The translations under genes and the position numbers were made by a program. A DNA stretch of 64,000 nucleotides from Nonomuraea solani (GTDB lineage: Bacteria; Actinomycetota; Actinomycetes; Streptosporangiales; Streptosporangiaceae), in NCBI RefSeq assembly GCF_900108335.1, contig NZ_FNVT01000020.1:175103-239102 (forward strand). Direction: 5' to 3'. Of the stretch, positions 1 through 8,318 are shown one piece after another; the stretch's first letter is position 1, and the number at the start of each line of letters is the position of its first letter. The notes under the pieces are model-generated. The model saw only the letters and a list, made by a program, of their open reading frames with translations. It did no database searches and had not been told where the DNA came from.

Positions 1-1601
1 TCGCGCTGCTTGCGCGCCTGCTCCGGGGTCAGCTCCGGCGCCTTGAGGAACCAGTACGCCAGCACCGGCACCACCGTCAGTGACACCACCAGCGACGCCA
101 GCAACGCCACCGCCACCGTGATCGCGAACGGGCTGAACAGCTCGCCCACCATGCCGCCCACGACCGCGATCGGCGCGAACACCGCCACCGTCGTCAGCGT
201 CGAGGCCGTCACCGCGCCCGACACCTCACGCACCGCCGTCAGGATCGCCTGCAGCTTCGCCTCGCCGTACCCGAGATGGCGCTTGATGTTCTCCAGCACC
301 ACGATCGAGTCGTCCACCACCCGGCCCACCGCGATCGTCAGCGCGCCCAGTGTCAGCATGTTCAGCGAATAGTCGCCCGCCCACAGCACGATCAGCGCGA
401 TCACCACCGACAGCGGGATCGACACCGCCGTCACCACCGTCGAACGCACCGACAGCAGGAACACCAGGATGACCAGCACCGCGAACGCCAGGCCCAGCAG
501 GCCCTCGGTCGTCAGGCTCGCGATCGACTCCTCCACGTAAGGCGCCTGGTCGAACACCACCGACACCGCCGTGTCCGAGCCGTCGCCCAGCGCCTTGGTC
601 AGGTCGGGCAGCTTCGCCGCGATGGCATGCGAGATCGCCACCGCGTTCCCGTCGGGCACCATCGTCACCGACACGCCCAGACTCGTCCTGCCGTCGGTAC
701 GCGTGATCGTCGTCGCCTCGGCCAGGCCCCGCGTCACCTTCGCGACGTCACCCAGTTTGACCGGCTTGAGGGGCTTGGGACGCACCTGTTGCGGAAGGGT
801 GGGCTGCCCGGGCTGAGGACGGCCCTGCTGCGCCTGGGGCTGCTGCTGCGAGACCGCCGCCGGCTGGGCCGGCGTCAGGTACAGGTCCTTGAGCTTCGCC
901 ACCGAATCGACCCGCGCGCCCACTTGCACCGTCAGCGACTTGCTGTCCGACGTCAGCGTGCCCGCCGGGATCGGCGTGCCGTTGGCCTTCAGCACTTCGG
1001 GGATCTGCGCCGCCGACACCCCCGCCAGCGCCATCTTCTTGGCGTCCGGCTCGATCGTCACGACCTCGTCGCGGGTGCCCGTGACCGACGCCTCCCGCAC
1101 CCCCTCGACGCCCTGCAGCTCCGGGACCACCAGCCGGCGCAGCTTGTCGGCCATCGCCCGCTCGTCACCACCGTCGCCCACCGCCAGCACCATCACCGGG
1201 ATGTCGTCGGTGTTACCGGCCACGACCTGCGGCTCGACCCCGTCGGGCAGCGTCACCCTGCTGATGGCCTGCTGCATCTCGTTCAGCGAGGACTCGACGT
1301 CCGTGCCGTACTCGAAGGCCACCTGGATCTGCGCCACGCCCTCCTTGGAGGTCGAGGTCATCTGCTCCATCCCGGTCAGGCCCTGGAAGGAGTCCTCGAT
1401 CGGCTTGGTGACCTGGTCCTCCACGATCTCCGGCGAGGCGCCGGGGAACGGCGCCACCACGAACGCGCCAGGGAAGGACAAGGAAGGCAGCAACTGCTGC
1501 TTCAACTGCGGAATCGTGAACGCGCCGAACGCGCTGAGCACGACCGCGACCAAAATCACAAGGCTGCGGTTGACCAGGCTCAACCGGGCGAAAGCCGTCA
1601 T
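1..1601 (-). CDS. RND (HAE1-type) efflux pump, N-terminal part; gene runs off the window
   Basis: Inner-membrane proton-driven multidrug or lipid exporter. The translation has an N-terminal membrane helix (about residues 11-31), then the porter-domain signature PFPGASPEIVEDQV and the conserved FEYGTDVESSLNEMQQA stretch. About 533 codons are visible and the C-terminal half is missing. The ATG at 1601 follows GGAGGGGGAG. An oddity is a Gln/Pro-rich insertion of roughly 30 residues at about 239-270 (SQQQPQAQQGRPQPGQP) inside the porter domain, just before VKLGDVAKV. The gene is divergent from a MarR regulator 100 bp away, which probably represses it. The family is clear, the substrate unknown. 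Confidence 0.9.
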   Translation of the reverse strand, partial: MTAFARLSLVNRSLVILVAVVLSAFGAFTIPQLKQQLLPSLSFPGAFVVAPFPGASPEIVEDQVTKPIEDSFQGLTGMEQMTSTSKEGVAQIQVAFEYGTDVESSLNEMQQAISRVTLPDGVEPQVVAGNTDDIPVMVLAVGDGGDERAMADKLRRLVVPELQGVEGVREASVTGTRDEVVTIEPDAKKMALAGVSAAQIPEVLKANGTPIPAGTLTSDSKSLTVQVGARVDSVAKLKDLYLTPAQPAAVSQQQPQAQQGRPQPGQPTLPQQVRPKPLKPVKLGDVAKVTRGLAEATTITRTDGRTSLGVSVTMVPDGNAVAISHAIAAKLPDLTKALGDGSDTAVSVVFDQAPYVEESIASLTTEGLLGLAFAVLVILVFLLSVRSTVVTAVSIPLSVVIALIVLWAGDYSLNMLTLGALTIAVGRVVDDSIVVLENIKRHLGYGEAKLQAILTAVREVSGAVTASTLTTVAVFAPIAVVGGMVGELFSPFAITVAVALLASLVVSLTVVPVLAYWFLKAPELTPEQARKQR

Positions 1602-1700
1602 GGACTCCCCCTCCAAGAGTTCGCCCCAGACTAACACTTCGCCTGATACGAATATTTAGACCGATCAAGCAATCCTGATAACCTTCTCAGGAAACGAGAG

Positions 1701-2180
1701 GTGAGCGTGACCAACGAATCCGACGAACGCGAAGACCTGATCCGCCGGATCACCGAAACCCAGAAGGGCCTCGGGCGGCTGTTCGCCCAGCAGCACAGCC
1801 CGCTGTTCAGCTCCAACCTCACCATGAGACAACTCAAGGTCATCCTCGTCGTGGCCATGAACGGCTCCGCCTCCGGCCAGGACCTCGCCCAGAGCCTCGG
1901 CGTCGGCCTCGGCACCGTCACCGGCATCGTCGACCGCCTCGTCACCCAGGGCTACGTCAGCCGCCACGAAGACCCCCACGACCGCCGCGTACGCCGCGTC
2001 GAGCTCACCAAGAACGGCGCCGCCCTCGTCGAGGAGATCAACAACGCCGGGCACGAGCAGTATCGCCGCATCCTCGACCACCTCGACACGGCGACCCTGC
2101 ACGCGCTCGACCACGCCACCCGCGCCATCCGCGACGTGGCCGCCAAGCTGATCGACGATGGCCGTGGGGGTTCGTGTTAG
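1701..2180 (+). CDS. MarR-family transcriptional regulator
   Basis: A 159-residue winged-helix regulator. The recognition region SGQDLAQSLGVGLGTVTGIV (residues about 55-74) and the wing with the conserved DxRxxR pattern (HEDPHDRRVRRVELTKNG) are typical of MarR. It starts at a GTG after AGGAAACGAGAG. It faces the RND pump across 99 bp, the usual arrangement for a ligand-responsive repressor of an efflux gene. The ligand cannot be inferred. Its 3' end lies 26 bp from the convergent HelD stop. Confidence 0.92.
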   Translation: MSVTNESDEREDLIRRITETQKGLGRLFAQQHSPLFSSNLTMRQLKVILVVAMNGSASGQDLAQSLGVGLGTVTGIVDRLVTQGYVSRHEDPHDRRVRRVELTKNGAALVEEINNAGHEQYRRILDHLDTATLHALDHATRAIRDVAAKLIDDGRGGSC

Positions 2181-2205
2181 GGCGGGGACCATCGTCCCGC
2201 CGCCT

Positions 2206-4494
2206 TTACGTTGTAGATTTCTCAGCCAGGCGGGACAGGACCGGCGGCAGGTCGCCCTCGTGCACCACCGTCAGCCGCCGCGTCGCCCGCGTCACCGCCA
2301 CGTACAGGTCCTGGCCGCCCCTCGGCGACTGGCCCAGAATGCCCGCCGGGTCCACCACCACGACCGCGTCGAACTCCAGCCCCTTGGCCCTGCCCACCGT
2401 CAGCACCACCACCGGCGCGTCCAGGTCGCCCTCCGGCAGCAGCCGCGCCACCTCGGCGTGCCGCCCGTCCGGCACCAGGACGCCCAGGCGGCCCTCGCCG
2501 ATCTCCGCCAGCTCCGCGTCCACCAGGCCGGGGAGCCCGGACAGCGGCATGCGCACGGCTCGCGGCTCGGCCTCGCCCTCGCGTACCGACTCCGGCGGCT
2601 CCTGCCCGGGTGCGTACGCCGCCAGCACGTCCGACGCCACCCGCATGATCTCCACCGGCGTCCGGTAGTTGACCAGCAGCCGCTCCTCCCGCCACCGGTC
2701 CTTCAGGAACGGGTCCAGCACCTCGGCCCACGAGCCCGCGCCCGCCGCCGACCCCGTCTGCGCCACGTCGCCCACCACCGTCAGCGACTTGGCCGGCACC
2801 CGCCGCATGACCATCCGCCAGGCCATCGGCGACAGCTCCTGCGCCTCGTCCACGATCACGTGCCCGTAGGCCCAGGTGCGGTCGGCCGCCGCCCGGTCGG
2901 CCGTGGTCAGGCCCGCGCCGTCGTCGGCGTGCCGCTCGGCCAGCACGTCGGCCCGGTCGAAGATGCCCGCGCCGGCCACGCCCGTGGACTCCAGCACCTC
3001 CCACGCGTACAGCTCCCGCTCCGCCAGCTCCTCCCCCGCCTGCCTGGCCGCCACCCGCCGCGCCGAGTCGTCCTCGCCCAGCAGCTCGGCCGCCTCGTCC
3101 AGCAGCGGCACGTCGCCGACCGTCCACTCGGCGTCGACCGGGCGGACCAGCTCCTTCCAGGCCAGCCCCGGCGGCGCGACCGACCACAGCGCCTCCGGCG
3201 AGGCCAGCAGCTCCGACACCAGGGTCCGCGGCGTCAGCTCCGGCCACAGATCGTCCACCGCGCGCCGCACCTCCGGCTCGCCCCACAGCCGGCGCGAGGC
3301 CAGCTCCAGGTCGAGCTCGTCGAGGTCGCTCTCCAGGTCGAGGGGCTCGGTCAGCTCCGGCTCGTCGACGTCGAGGTCCTCGATGTGCAGCGACTCCTCC
3401 AGCGCCCGCGCCTCCGCCTTGGCCAGCTCCTTGAGCAGCTCGGTGACGTACAGTTTGCGCGCCATGTTGTGCGGCAGCCGCACCGCCCGCGCCCGGTCGC
3501 GCAACCGTACGCACGTCGTGTGCGGCACCCGCAGCCGCAGGCCGTCCAGCTCCACGACCAGCTCACCCTCGGGCGCCCGCTGGCGCAGCTCCACCGCCCC
3601 GGCGACCACTTCGGCCATCCGTGAGTCGCCCTTGACGACGGCCGCGGCCGGGCCGTCGGCGGCCACCGCCACCACGCCGGGGAACATCTCCCCCACCGTG
3701 GTCATCACGACCTGCGTCTCCCCCAGCGCCGGCAGCACCTGGCCGATGTAGCGCAGGAACATCGCGTTGGGGCCCACCACCAGCACCCCGCGCCGCTCCA
3801 GCGTGGCGCGGTGGGTGTAGAGCAGGTACGCCGCCCGGTGCAGCGCCGCCACCGTCTTGCCGGTGCCCGGCCCGCCCTGCACCACCAGCGCCCCCTGCAG
3901 CGAGGCCCTGATCACCCGGTCCTGCTCGGTCTGGATGGTGGCCACCACGTCGCCCATCCGCCCGGTGCGGCCGCGCCGCAGCGCGGCCAGCAGCGCCGCC
4001 TCGCCGACCAGCGACCCGCGGTCGCCCTCGCTCATCCCCTCCAGGTCGAACACCTCGTCGTCGATGCCGACGACCAGGCGGCCCTTCAGGTGCAGGTGGC
4101 GGCGGCGCACCAGCCCGCCGGGGTCGGTGGCCGTGGCCACGTAGAACGGCCGTGCCGCCGGCGCCCGCCAGTCGATCAGGACCGACTCGTGCGCCTGGTC
4201 GCGCAGCCCGACCCGGCCGATATAGGTGCTCCGCCCCGCGCCGTCGTCGACGCGGCCGAAGCACAGGCCCCGCTCGACCGCGTTGAGCTGCGCCAGCCGC
4301 CGCGACTGCTCACCGGCCAGCACCTCGCGCTCGACCCTCGCCTGGCGGGTGAGCGAGCCGCCGCCTCTGGAGTAGACCTCGCGCAGCGTCACCTGGGCGC
4401 GCTGCCGGGCGTCGTCGAGCAGGCCGTAGAGCCACGACACGGTACGCTGCTCGGTGTCAAGGGCTTGCGCGAGACCATCTTGACGATTAGTCAT
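2206..4494 (-). CDS. HelD-type RNA polymerase recycling ATPase, paralogue 1
   Basis: A 762-residue UvrD/Rep-like superfamily 1 ATPase of the HelD family, which binds RNA polymerase and removes it from nucleic acid or rifamycins. Visible parts: an N-terminal coiled coil (residues about 5-75), the HelD signature VLIDWRAPAARPFY (105-118), Walker A QGGPGTGKT (206-214), Walker B VIVDEAQELSPMAWR, and the C-terminal motifs VNYRTP and YVAVTRATRRL. I chose the ATG opening MTNRQDGLAQ because an upstream in-frame start would add non-homologous residues. Compared with paralogue 2 it carries an acidic insertion (EDLDVDEPELTEP onward, about + strand 3295-3395; 14 of 28 residues Asp/Glu). It may be HelD or a HelR-type rifamycin-resistance protein; sequence alone does not decide. 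Confidence 0.92.
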   Translation of the reverse strand: MTNRQDGLAQALDTEQRTVSWLYGLLDDARQRAQVTLREVYSRGGGSLTRQARVEREVLAGEQSRRLAQLNAVERGLCFGRVDDGAGRSTYIGRVGLRDQAHESVLIDWRAPAARPFYVATATDPGGLVRRRHLHLKGRLVVGIDDEVFDLEGMSEGDRGSLVGEAALLAALRRGRTGRMGDVVATIQTEQDRVIRASLQGALVVQGGPGTGKTVAALHRAAYLLYTHRATLERRGVLVVGPNAMFLRYIGQVLPALGETQVVMTTVGEMFPGVVAVAADGPAAAVVKGDSRMAEVVAGAVELRQRAPEGELVVELDGLRLRVPHTTCVRLRDRARAVRLPHNMARKLYVTELLKELAKAEARALEESLHIEDLDVDEPELTEPLDLESDLDELDLELASRRLWGEPEVRRAVDDLWPELTPRTLVSELLASPEALWSVAPPGLAWKELVRPVDAEWTVGDVPLLDEAAELLGEDDSARRVAARQAGEELAERELYAWEVLESTGVAGAGIFDRADVLAERHADDGAGLTTADRAAADRTWAYGHVIVDEAQELSPMAWRMVMRRVPAKSLTVVGDVAQTGSAAGAGSWAEVLDPFLKDRWREERLLVNYRTPVEIMRVASDVLAAYAPGQEPPESVREGEAEPRAVRMPLSGLPGLVDAELAEIGEGRLGVLVPDGRHAEVARLLPEGDLDAPVVVLTVGRAKGLEFDAVVVVDPAGILGQSPRGGQDLYVAVTRATRRLTVVHEGDLPPVLSRLAEKSTT

Positions 4495-4526
4495 TCCGTG
4501 GTATACTCCTATCGGGAGGGCTGTAA

Positions 4527-4559
4527 AAGCTCGATCGGAAATGCGCAGCATTCGAGCTT
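4527..4559. repeat. Nested inverted repeat in the HelD-1 leader
   Basis: Perfect 8-bp arms AAGCTCGA (4527-4534) and TCGAGCTT (4552-4559) enclose a second dyad AATGC-GCA-GCATT. The element is 33 bp upstream of the HelD-1 start codon, so it is placed as an operator or leader hairpin. The canonical rifamycin-associated element known from some helR and rox genes was not recognised here. Confidence 0.5.
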
Positions 4560-4589
4560 AACTCCGCGCCCGCCCGCGCGCAAACTCCG

Positions 4590-5251
4590 CTATGCGCCCG
4601 CCGGTGCCGGAATGGCCGGAAACGGGTTGTCCGGCAGCAGAATCAGCCGCCACGCCCGCGCGCCCCGCGACGCCGCCTCCAGATGCAGCAGTGCCGCGCC
4701 GATGCCGGCCGCGCCCGTCAGGTAGCCGGTGTCCGCGCTCAGCTCGCCGGGGCATACCCGCCGGAAGGCCTGATACCACCGCAGACCCTCGCCGCCGCGC
4801 GCCCGTGCCATCAGGTGCGCGCCCAGTCTGTGAGCGAAGTCCAGGTACGCCGCCCGCCCCGTCGCCGCCCACAGCCCGACGAACAACTCCACGAGTCCCG
4901 CCACGCCGCCGCCGCGATGCCGCTCAGGCCGTGGTGGAAACCGATCCCCTTGATGCCCTGCCAGGCCGAGGCGAGGTAGCGTACGCCCGCGCGGGCGTCG
5001 TCGAGGTAGCCGTCGTCGCCGGTCGCCGCGGCCAATTCCAGGAAGAACAGCACGATGCCGGGCGCGCCCGTGTACAGGCAGGCGGGTTCGGGAGCCAGCG
5101 CCGGCCTGGCGCCCGCGTCGGGGTTGGCCCGCCAGTGCCGCGAGGGGCCGTCATCGGCCGCCGCGGACCTGATCCAGCGCGCCGCGCCGATCGCGGCGGA
5201 CAGCGGGGTCCGCGCCCGCTCGCCCGGCGAGCGGGCCCGATCGACGCTCAT
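4590..5251 (-). pseudogene. LanC-like (lanthionine synthetase C-like) relic, internally deleted and frameshifted
   Basis: Two overlapping frames each encode half of a LanC-like alpha/alpha barrel. The first (from 5251) reads through CLYTGAPGIVLFFLELAAATGD to GFHHGLSGI. The second continues from VAGLVELFVGLWAATGRAAY to the family-typical C-terminus LLPDNPF. The frame breaks in a GCG run near 4897-4903. Only about 220 codons remain, against roughly 400 in the family. The centre of the barrel is missing, including the zinc-ligand WCHG and CCG motifs, and FHHG occupies the place of CCG. No LanA precursor or LanB/kinase partner is nearby. Very probably non-functional. A single assembly error could explain the frameshift but not the missing centre. 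Confidence 0.75.
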
Positions 5252-5310
5252 GGCACCCCCGCCCGTTCAGGACCCTTTCATCCTCCTCCACGCGCGCCCG
5301 GCCGCCAACC

Positions 5311-6039
5311 TCAGCCCGCGGGCGCGCGCCGGAACAGGGCGGTCAGCAGGAAGGCAGCGCCGAACAGCGGCGCGCCCGGGGGCTGCTCCTCCATCGGGCG
5401 CAGCTCCACCTCGGTGTAGTCGCAGAACAGGTGGCGCAGCTCCTCGGGGCTGTAGGCCAGGCCGCCGTGCAGGCGGCCGTCGCGGTAGAGATCCTCGTCG
5501 GGCTCCTCCGAGCCCATGCCGCCGGCCGCGAAACACGTCAGGGCGAGGTGACCGCCGGGGACGAGCACCCGCTCCAGCAGGTCGCGGTAGCTGATCCGGC
5601 GGTGCGGCGGCAGGTGGTGCAGGAGGCCGGAGTCGTAGACCAGGTCGTACGGACCCGTCAGGCCGGAGGCGAAGGCGTCGCCGCACAGGAAGCGCACCTT
5701 GACGCCCGCCTCCGCGGCCCGCTCCTCGCCCCAGGCCACGGCGGCGGGCGACAGATCGACCGCGTCCACCTCGAACCCGCGCGAGGCCAGGTGCACGGCG
5801 TTACGGCCGGGGCCACAGCCCAGGTCCAGAACACGTCCCGGGGTCAGCAGGCCGCGTTCGACATGGGAGGCCAGGCTCTCGTCCGGGCCGGGGACGAAGA
5901 AGGGGACCGGCTTGGAACGGTCGGCGTAGAAGCCGTCCCACCAGGTCGAGGCGTTGCCCGTCCACCGGTCCGCCTCCGTGGCGAACATCCCGTCCAGCAA
6001 CTCCATGACATCATCGATCGTCCGGATGGTCCGCTTCAC
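5311..6039 (-). CDS. Class I SAM-dependent methyltransferase
   Basis: A 242-residue Rossmann methyltransferase. Motif I VLDLGCGPGRNA lies at about residues 70-81, the acidic loop VDAVDLSPAA follows, and VYDSGLLHHLPP is motif IV. It starts with GTG after GGGAGAGG. The N-terminus (DRWTGNASTWWDGFY) resembles small-molecule methyltransferases of the tellurite-resistance/TehB type. The substrate cannot be told. It lies downstream of the divergent phosphatase gene and just upstream, on the same strand, of the LanC relic. Confidence 0.88.
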   Translation of the reverse strand: MKRTIRTIDDVMELLDGMFATEADRWTGNASTWWDGFYADRSKPVPFFVPGPDESLASHVERGLLTPGRVLDLGCGPGRNAVHLASRGFEVDAVDLSPAAVAWGEERAAEAGVKVRFLCGDAFASGLTGPYDLVYDSGLLHHLPPHRRISYRDLLERVLVPGGHLALTCFAAGGMGSEEPDEDLYRDGRLHGGLAYSPEELRHLFCDYTEVELRPMEEQPPGAPLFGAAFLLTALFRRAPAG

Positions 6040-6122
6040 TCGGCCTCTCCCGCGAAAGGGGCCGCCCCGTCGCGGCCGTACCCGATGATCCTATTTCGCC
6101 ATCATCCCTGGTGAGGAGCCAT

Positions 6123-6668
6123 ATGCGCGTGTTGGAGGTACGGCGGCACAGTCTGACCAAGAAGGGTGCGGCGCGCGGGCGCGGCTCACACCTGTCGGCC
6201 GAAGGTGTCGCCCTGGCCCGCGCCATCGGGCAGAGCGCCGGGCCCTTCGAACGGGTCGTCGCCAGTTCCGTGCCCCGCGCCGTGGAGACCGCCGTGGCCA
6301 TGGGGTTCGCCGTCGACGACACCGTGGACATGCCCTCCGGCTACGTCCCCGGCGAGATCCCCCGGCACGCGCAGTGGGAATGGGAGGAGCCGTACCGGCG
6401 GCTGGCGGAGATCGTCCAGGCGGGCGGCGCCGCGGCGGAGGTGGCCGAGGCGCATCGGGAGATCTGGGCGGAGACGGTCGGCGGCGTCGCCGAGGGCGGC
6501 TCGGCGCTGCTCGTGGGGCACGGCGGGGCGATCGAGCTCGCGCTGGTGGCCTGCCTGCCCGGCGCCGCGCACGACACCTGGGGGACGCCGTTCGCCCACG
6601 GTGACGGTGTGCGGCTCGGCTTCGCCGGCGGGCGTTTCGTGCACGCCGAGTTCCTGCGGGCCGTTTAG
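6123..6668 (+). CDS. Histidine phosphatase (phosphoglycerate mutase-like) family protein
   Basis: A 181-residue branch-1 histidine phosphatase. The N-terminal catalytic histidine sits in VRRHS (in place of the canonical RHG), followed by LSAEGVALARAIG and the second histidine in LLVGHGG. I place the start at the ATG preceded by GAGGAGCCAT rather than the ATG four codons upstream. The RHG-to-RHS change is conservative for the catalytic His. The substrate is unknown. Its stop codon overlaps the convergent DUF1905 stop by 4 bp. Confidence 0.85.
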   Translation: MRVLEVRRHSLTKKGAARGRGSHLSAEGVALARAIGQSAGPFERVVASSVPRAVETAVAMGFAVDDTVDMPSGYVPGEIPRHAQWEWEEPYRRLAEIVQAGGAAAEVAEAHREIWAETVGGVAEGGSALLVGHGGAIELALVACLPGAAHDTWGTPFAHGDGVRLGFAGGRFVHAEFLRAV

Positions 6669-6937
6669 GAGACCCGGCGGGTCAGGTGGACCGTCACCTC
6701 GTCGCCGACGTCCTTGCCGATGACCTTCCTGAAGGGGGCGCGCAGCGGCATCATGTGGGTTCCGCCGCCGACCGGCAGCATGGTCGCCTCGTAGGCGTGC
6801 CCGTCGACGGTGCCCGCCACCTTGACGGCCTTGCCCGTACCGAAGAAGCCGGCCGAACCGGGCATCCTGACGCACGGCCAGCCGCTGTTGGAGTCGGGGA
6901 CGATCGCGGTGGTGAAGGTGGTGTCGATCTCAGCCAT
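6665..6937 (-). CDS. DUF1905-family protein
   Basis: A 90-residue small beta-barrel protein matching the DUF1905 pattern: TTFTTAIVPDSNSGWPCVRM, then KVAGTVDGHAYEATMLPVGG, ending PFRKVIGKDVGDEVTVHL. No biochemical role is established for the family. The start overlaps the end of the mycothiol-type isomerase gene by 8 bp, so the two are translationally coupled and probably functionally linked. Confidence 0.85.
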   Translation of the reverse strand: MAEIDTTFTTAIVPDSNSGWPCVRMPGSAGFFGTGKAVKVAGTVDGHAYEATMLPVGGGTHMMPLRAPFRKVIGKDVGDEVTVHLTRRVS

Positions 6938-7559
6938 GGTGAATCCCTCCGTTTCGGATCAGTGCGGGAACGCCCGGCCCCGTCAGCTCGTCGGCGCCGA
7001 CCGGTCTCCCTGACACGGCCAGGAGCAGCGCCAGGGCGGTGCCGCGCACCTCAGGGCCGTCGCCGGCGTCGAGTTTCGCGTCGGTCGCCAGCAGGCGCAG
7101 CCCTTGCGCTCGTTCCTTGCCGCCGCCGACCGGCACGCCGGTGCCGAGCTGGAAACGCAGCGCGGTGGCGACGTGCCCGGCCGGGTAGCCGCGGCTGAGG
7201 CCGAGCGGGCGCCGGATGTCCTCGCCGTGGACGAACGCCTCGACCAGCCGGGTCGCCTTCGGCGCCGGCGCGCTCGTCGTACGGTGGCTCGCCGCGCGGA
7301 ACGAGGCCAGCGTGAGCCGCGGTTCCGCGGCCCGCTCCCGGGCGACTCCCGCGTTGTTGAAGCGGTCGAAGTCGAAGCGGGCGGCGGCGAAGTGCCGCAG
7401 GAAGCTCAGGCGGGTGGTCTTGGCGTCGTCGGCGAGGTGGGCCACGACGTCGTGAACGTCCCAGCCGGGGCACAGGGACGGCGTGGACCACCGCTCGGCC
7501 GGGACGGTCTCCAGGTCGCGGATCAGTGCAGCGCGTTCGGCGTGGACGACGGCCCACAT
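6930..7559 (-). CDS. Maleylpyruvate isomerase/DinB-like family protein (MDMPI)
   Basis: A 209-residue four-helix-bundle protein of the actinobacterial mycothiol-dependent maleylpyruvate isomerase family. It shows the N-terminal CPGWDVHDVVAHLAD (metal-binding His) and the hallmark VEAFVHGEDIRRPLG. The ATG follows AAGGAGGCAG. Members act as thiol-dependent isomerases or S-transferases, and mycothiol use is inferred from the family. The gene is divergent from a TetR regulator, with dyad operators between them. Confidence 0.88.
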   Translation of the reverse strand: MWAVVHAERAALIRDLETVPAERWSTPSLCPGWDVHDVVAHLADDAKTTRLSFLRHFAAARFDFDRFNNAGVARERAAEPRLTLASFRAASHRTTSAPAPKATRLVEAFVHGEDIRRPLGLSRGYPAGHVATALRFQLGTGVPVGGGKERAQGLRLLATDAKLDAGDGPEVRGTALALLLAVSGRPVGADELTGPGVPALIRNGGIHHG

Positions 7560-7590
7560 GTCTGCCTCCTTGGCTTTTGTAACTGAACTG

Positions 7591-7615
7591 AACTGTACAG
7601 GACAGTTATTACTGT
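7591..7615. promoter_or_regulatory. Overlapping dyads in the MDMPI/TetR divergent promoter
   Basis: AACTGT-N5-ACAGTT (7591-7607) overlaps ACAGT-N4-ACTGT (7602-7615). The repeats sit between two divergent genes in an AT-richer stretch and fit a TetR operator. Binding by the neighbouring TetR is inference. Confidence 0.55.
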
Positions 7616-7631
7616 ACTCAAGAGTTCAGTT

Positions 7632-8318
7632 GTGGGTAAAATGCCGAGCGTGGGAGACACCAGAGCGCCCTCGGGCAAGCGGGCCGAACGGAACCGGCAG
7701 GCCATCGTGGCCGCTGCGGGCGAGATGTTCATCCGCGAGGGGTTCGACGCCGGCATGGACCAGATCGCCGCCGCGGCGGGGGTGTCCAAGGTGACCGTGT
7801 ACAACCACTTCGGCAGCAAGGAGGAGCTGTTCATCGAGGTCGTCGGCCAGGCGATGGGCGCGGCGCACACGACGATGGCGGAGGTGCGCACGCGGCTCGC
7901 CGAGACCGGGGACGTGCGCGAAACCCTGGTCCAGACCGCCCGCGCGATGGTGGCCGCGGCCACCGACCCGGCCCGGCTGGCGCTGCGCAACCTCGTCACC
8001 GGCGAGCTGCGCCGCTTCCCCGACCTCGGCACGGCCTACCAGCGGCGCGGCCCGGCCCAGTCGGCCGCCGCCCTGGGCGAGGTGTTCCGCGACCTGTGCG
8101 AACGCGGGCTACTGACGATCCCCGACCTCGAACTGGCCGTCGTGCAGTTCTTCGGCCTGACCCTCTACCACCACCTGATCGCCGGCTCGATCGGCGCCGG
8201 CGTCCGCCCGGAGCTCGCCGACCGGCTCATCGCCGACGGCGTCGACCTGTTCCTCACGCGGTACGGGTCTCAGCCGGAGGCGGGGCGGTCGAGCGGCGGG
8301 GGACGAGGGTCGGGGTGA
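7632..8318 (+). CDS. TetR-family transcriptional regulator
   Basis: A 228-residue regulator. The N-terminal helix-turn-helix DQIAAAAGVSKVTVYNHFGS (residues about 47-66) is preceded by the usual AIVAAAGEMFIREGF. The C-terminal ligand domain resembles the AcrR/TetR_C group (LVTGELRRFPDLGTAY). The GTG start is used because no closer ribosome site fits an internal ATG; starting at the ATG for MPSVGDT three codons on is possible. It probably controls the divergent MDMPI/DUF1905 pair. Its last 65 bp overlap the LacI-family gene on the opposite strand. Confidence 0.9.
   Translation: MGKMPSVGDTRAPSGKRAERNRQAIVAAAGEMFIREGFDAGMDQIAAAAGVSKVTVYNHFGSKEELFIEVVGQAMGAAHTTMAEVRTRLAETGDVRETLVQTARAMVAAATDPARLALRNLVTGELRRFPDLGTAYQRRGPAQSAAALGEVFRDLCERGLLTIPDLELAVVQFFGLTLYHHLIAGSIGAGVRPELADRLIADGVDLFLTRYGSQPEAGRSSGGGRGSG

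Noticed and set aside
276..1634. A 452-codon plus-strand frame rich in Arg and His
   Set aside because: It is the antisense shadow of the RND gene, whose minus-strand frame has clear homology.
2158..3624. Long plus-strand frames opposite HelD-1
   Set aside because: Composition is Arg/Gln/His-rich without motifs; the minus strand carries complete helicase motifs.
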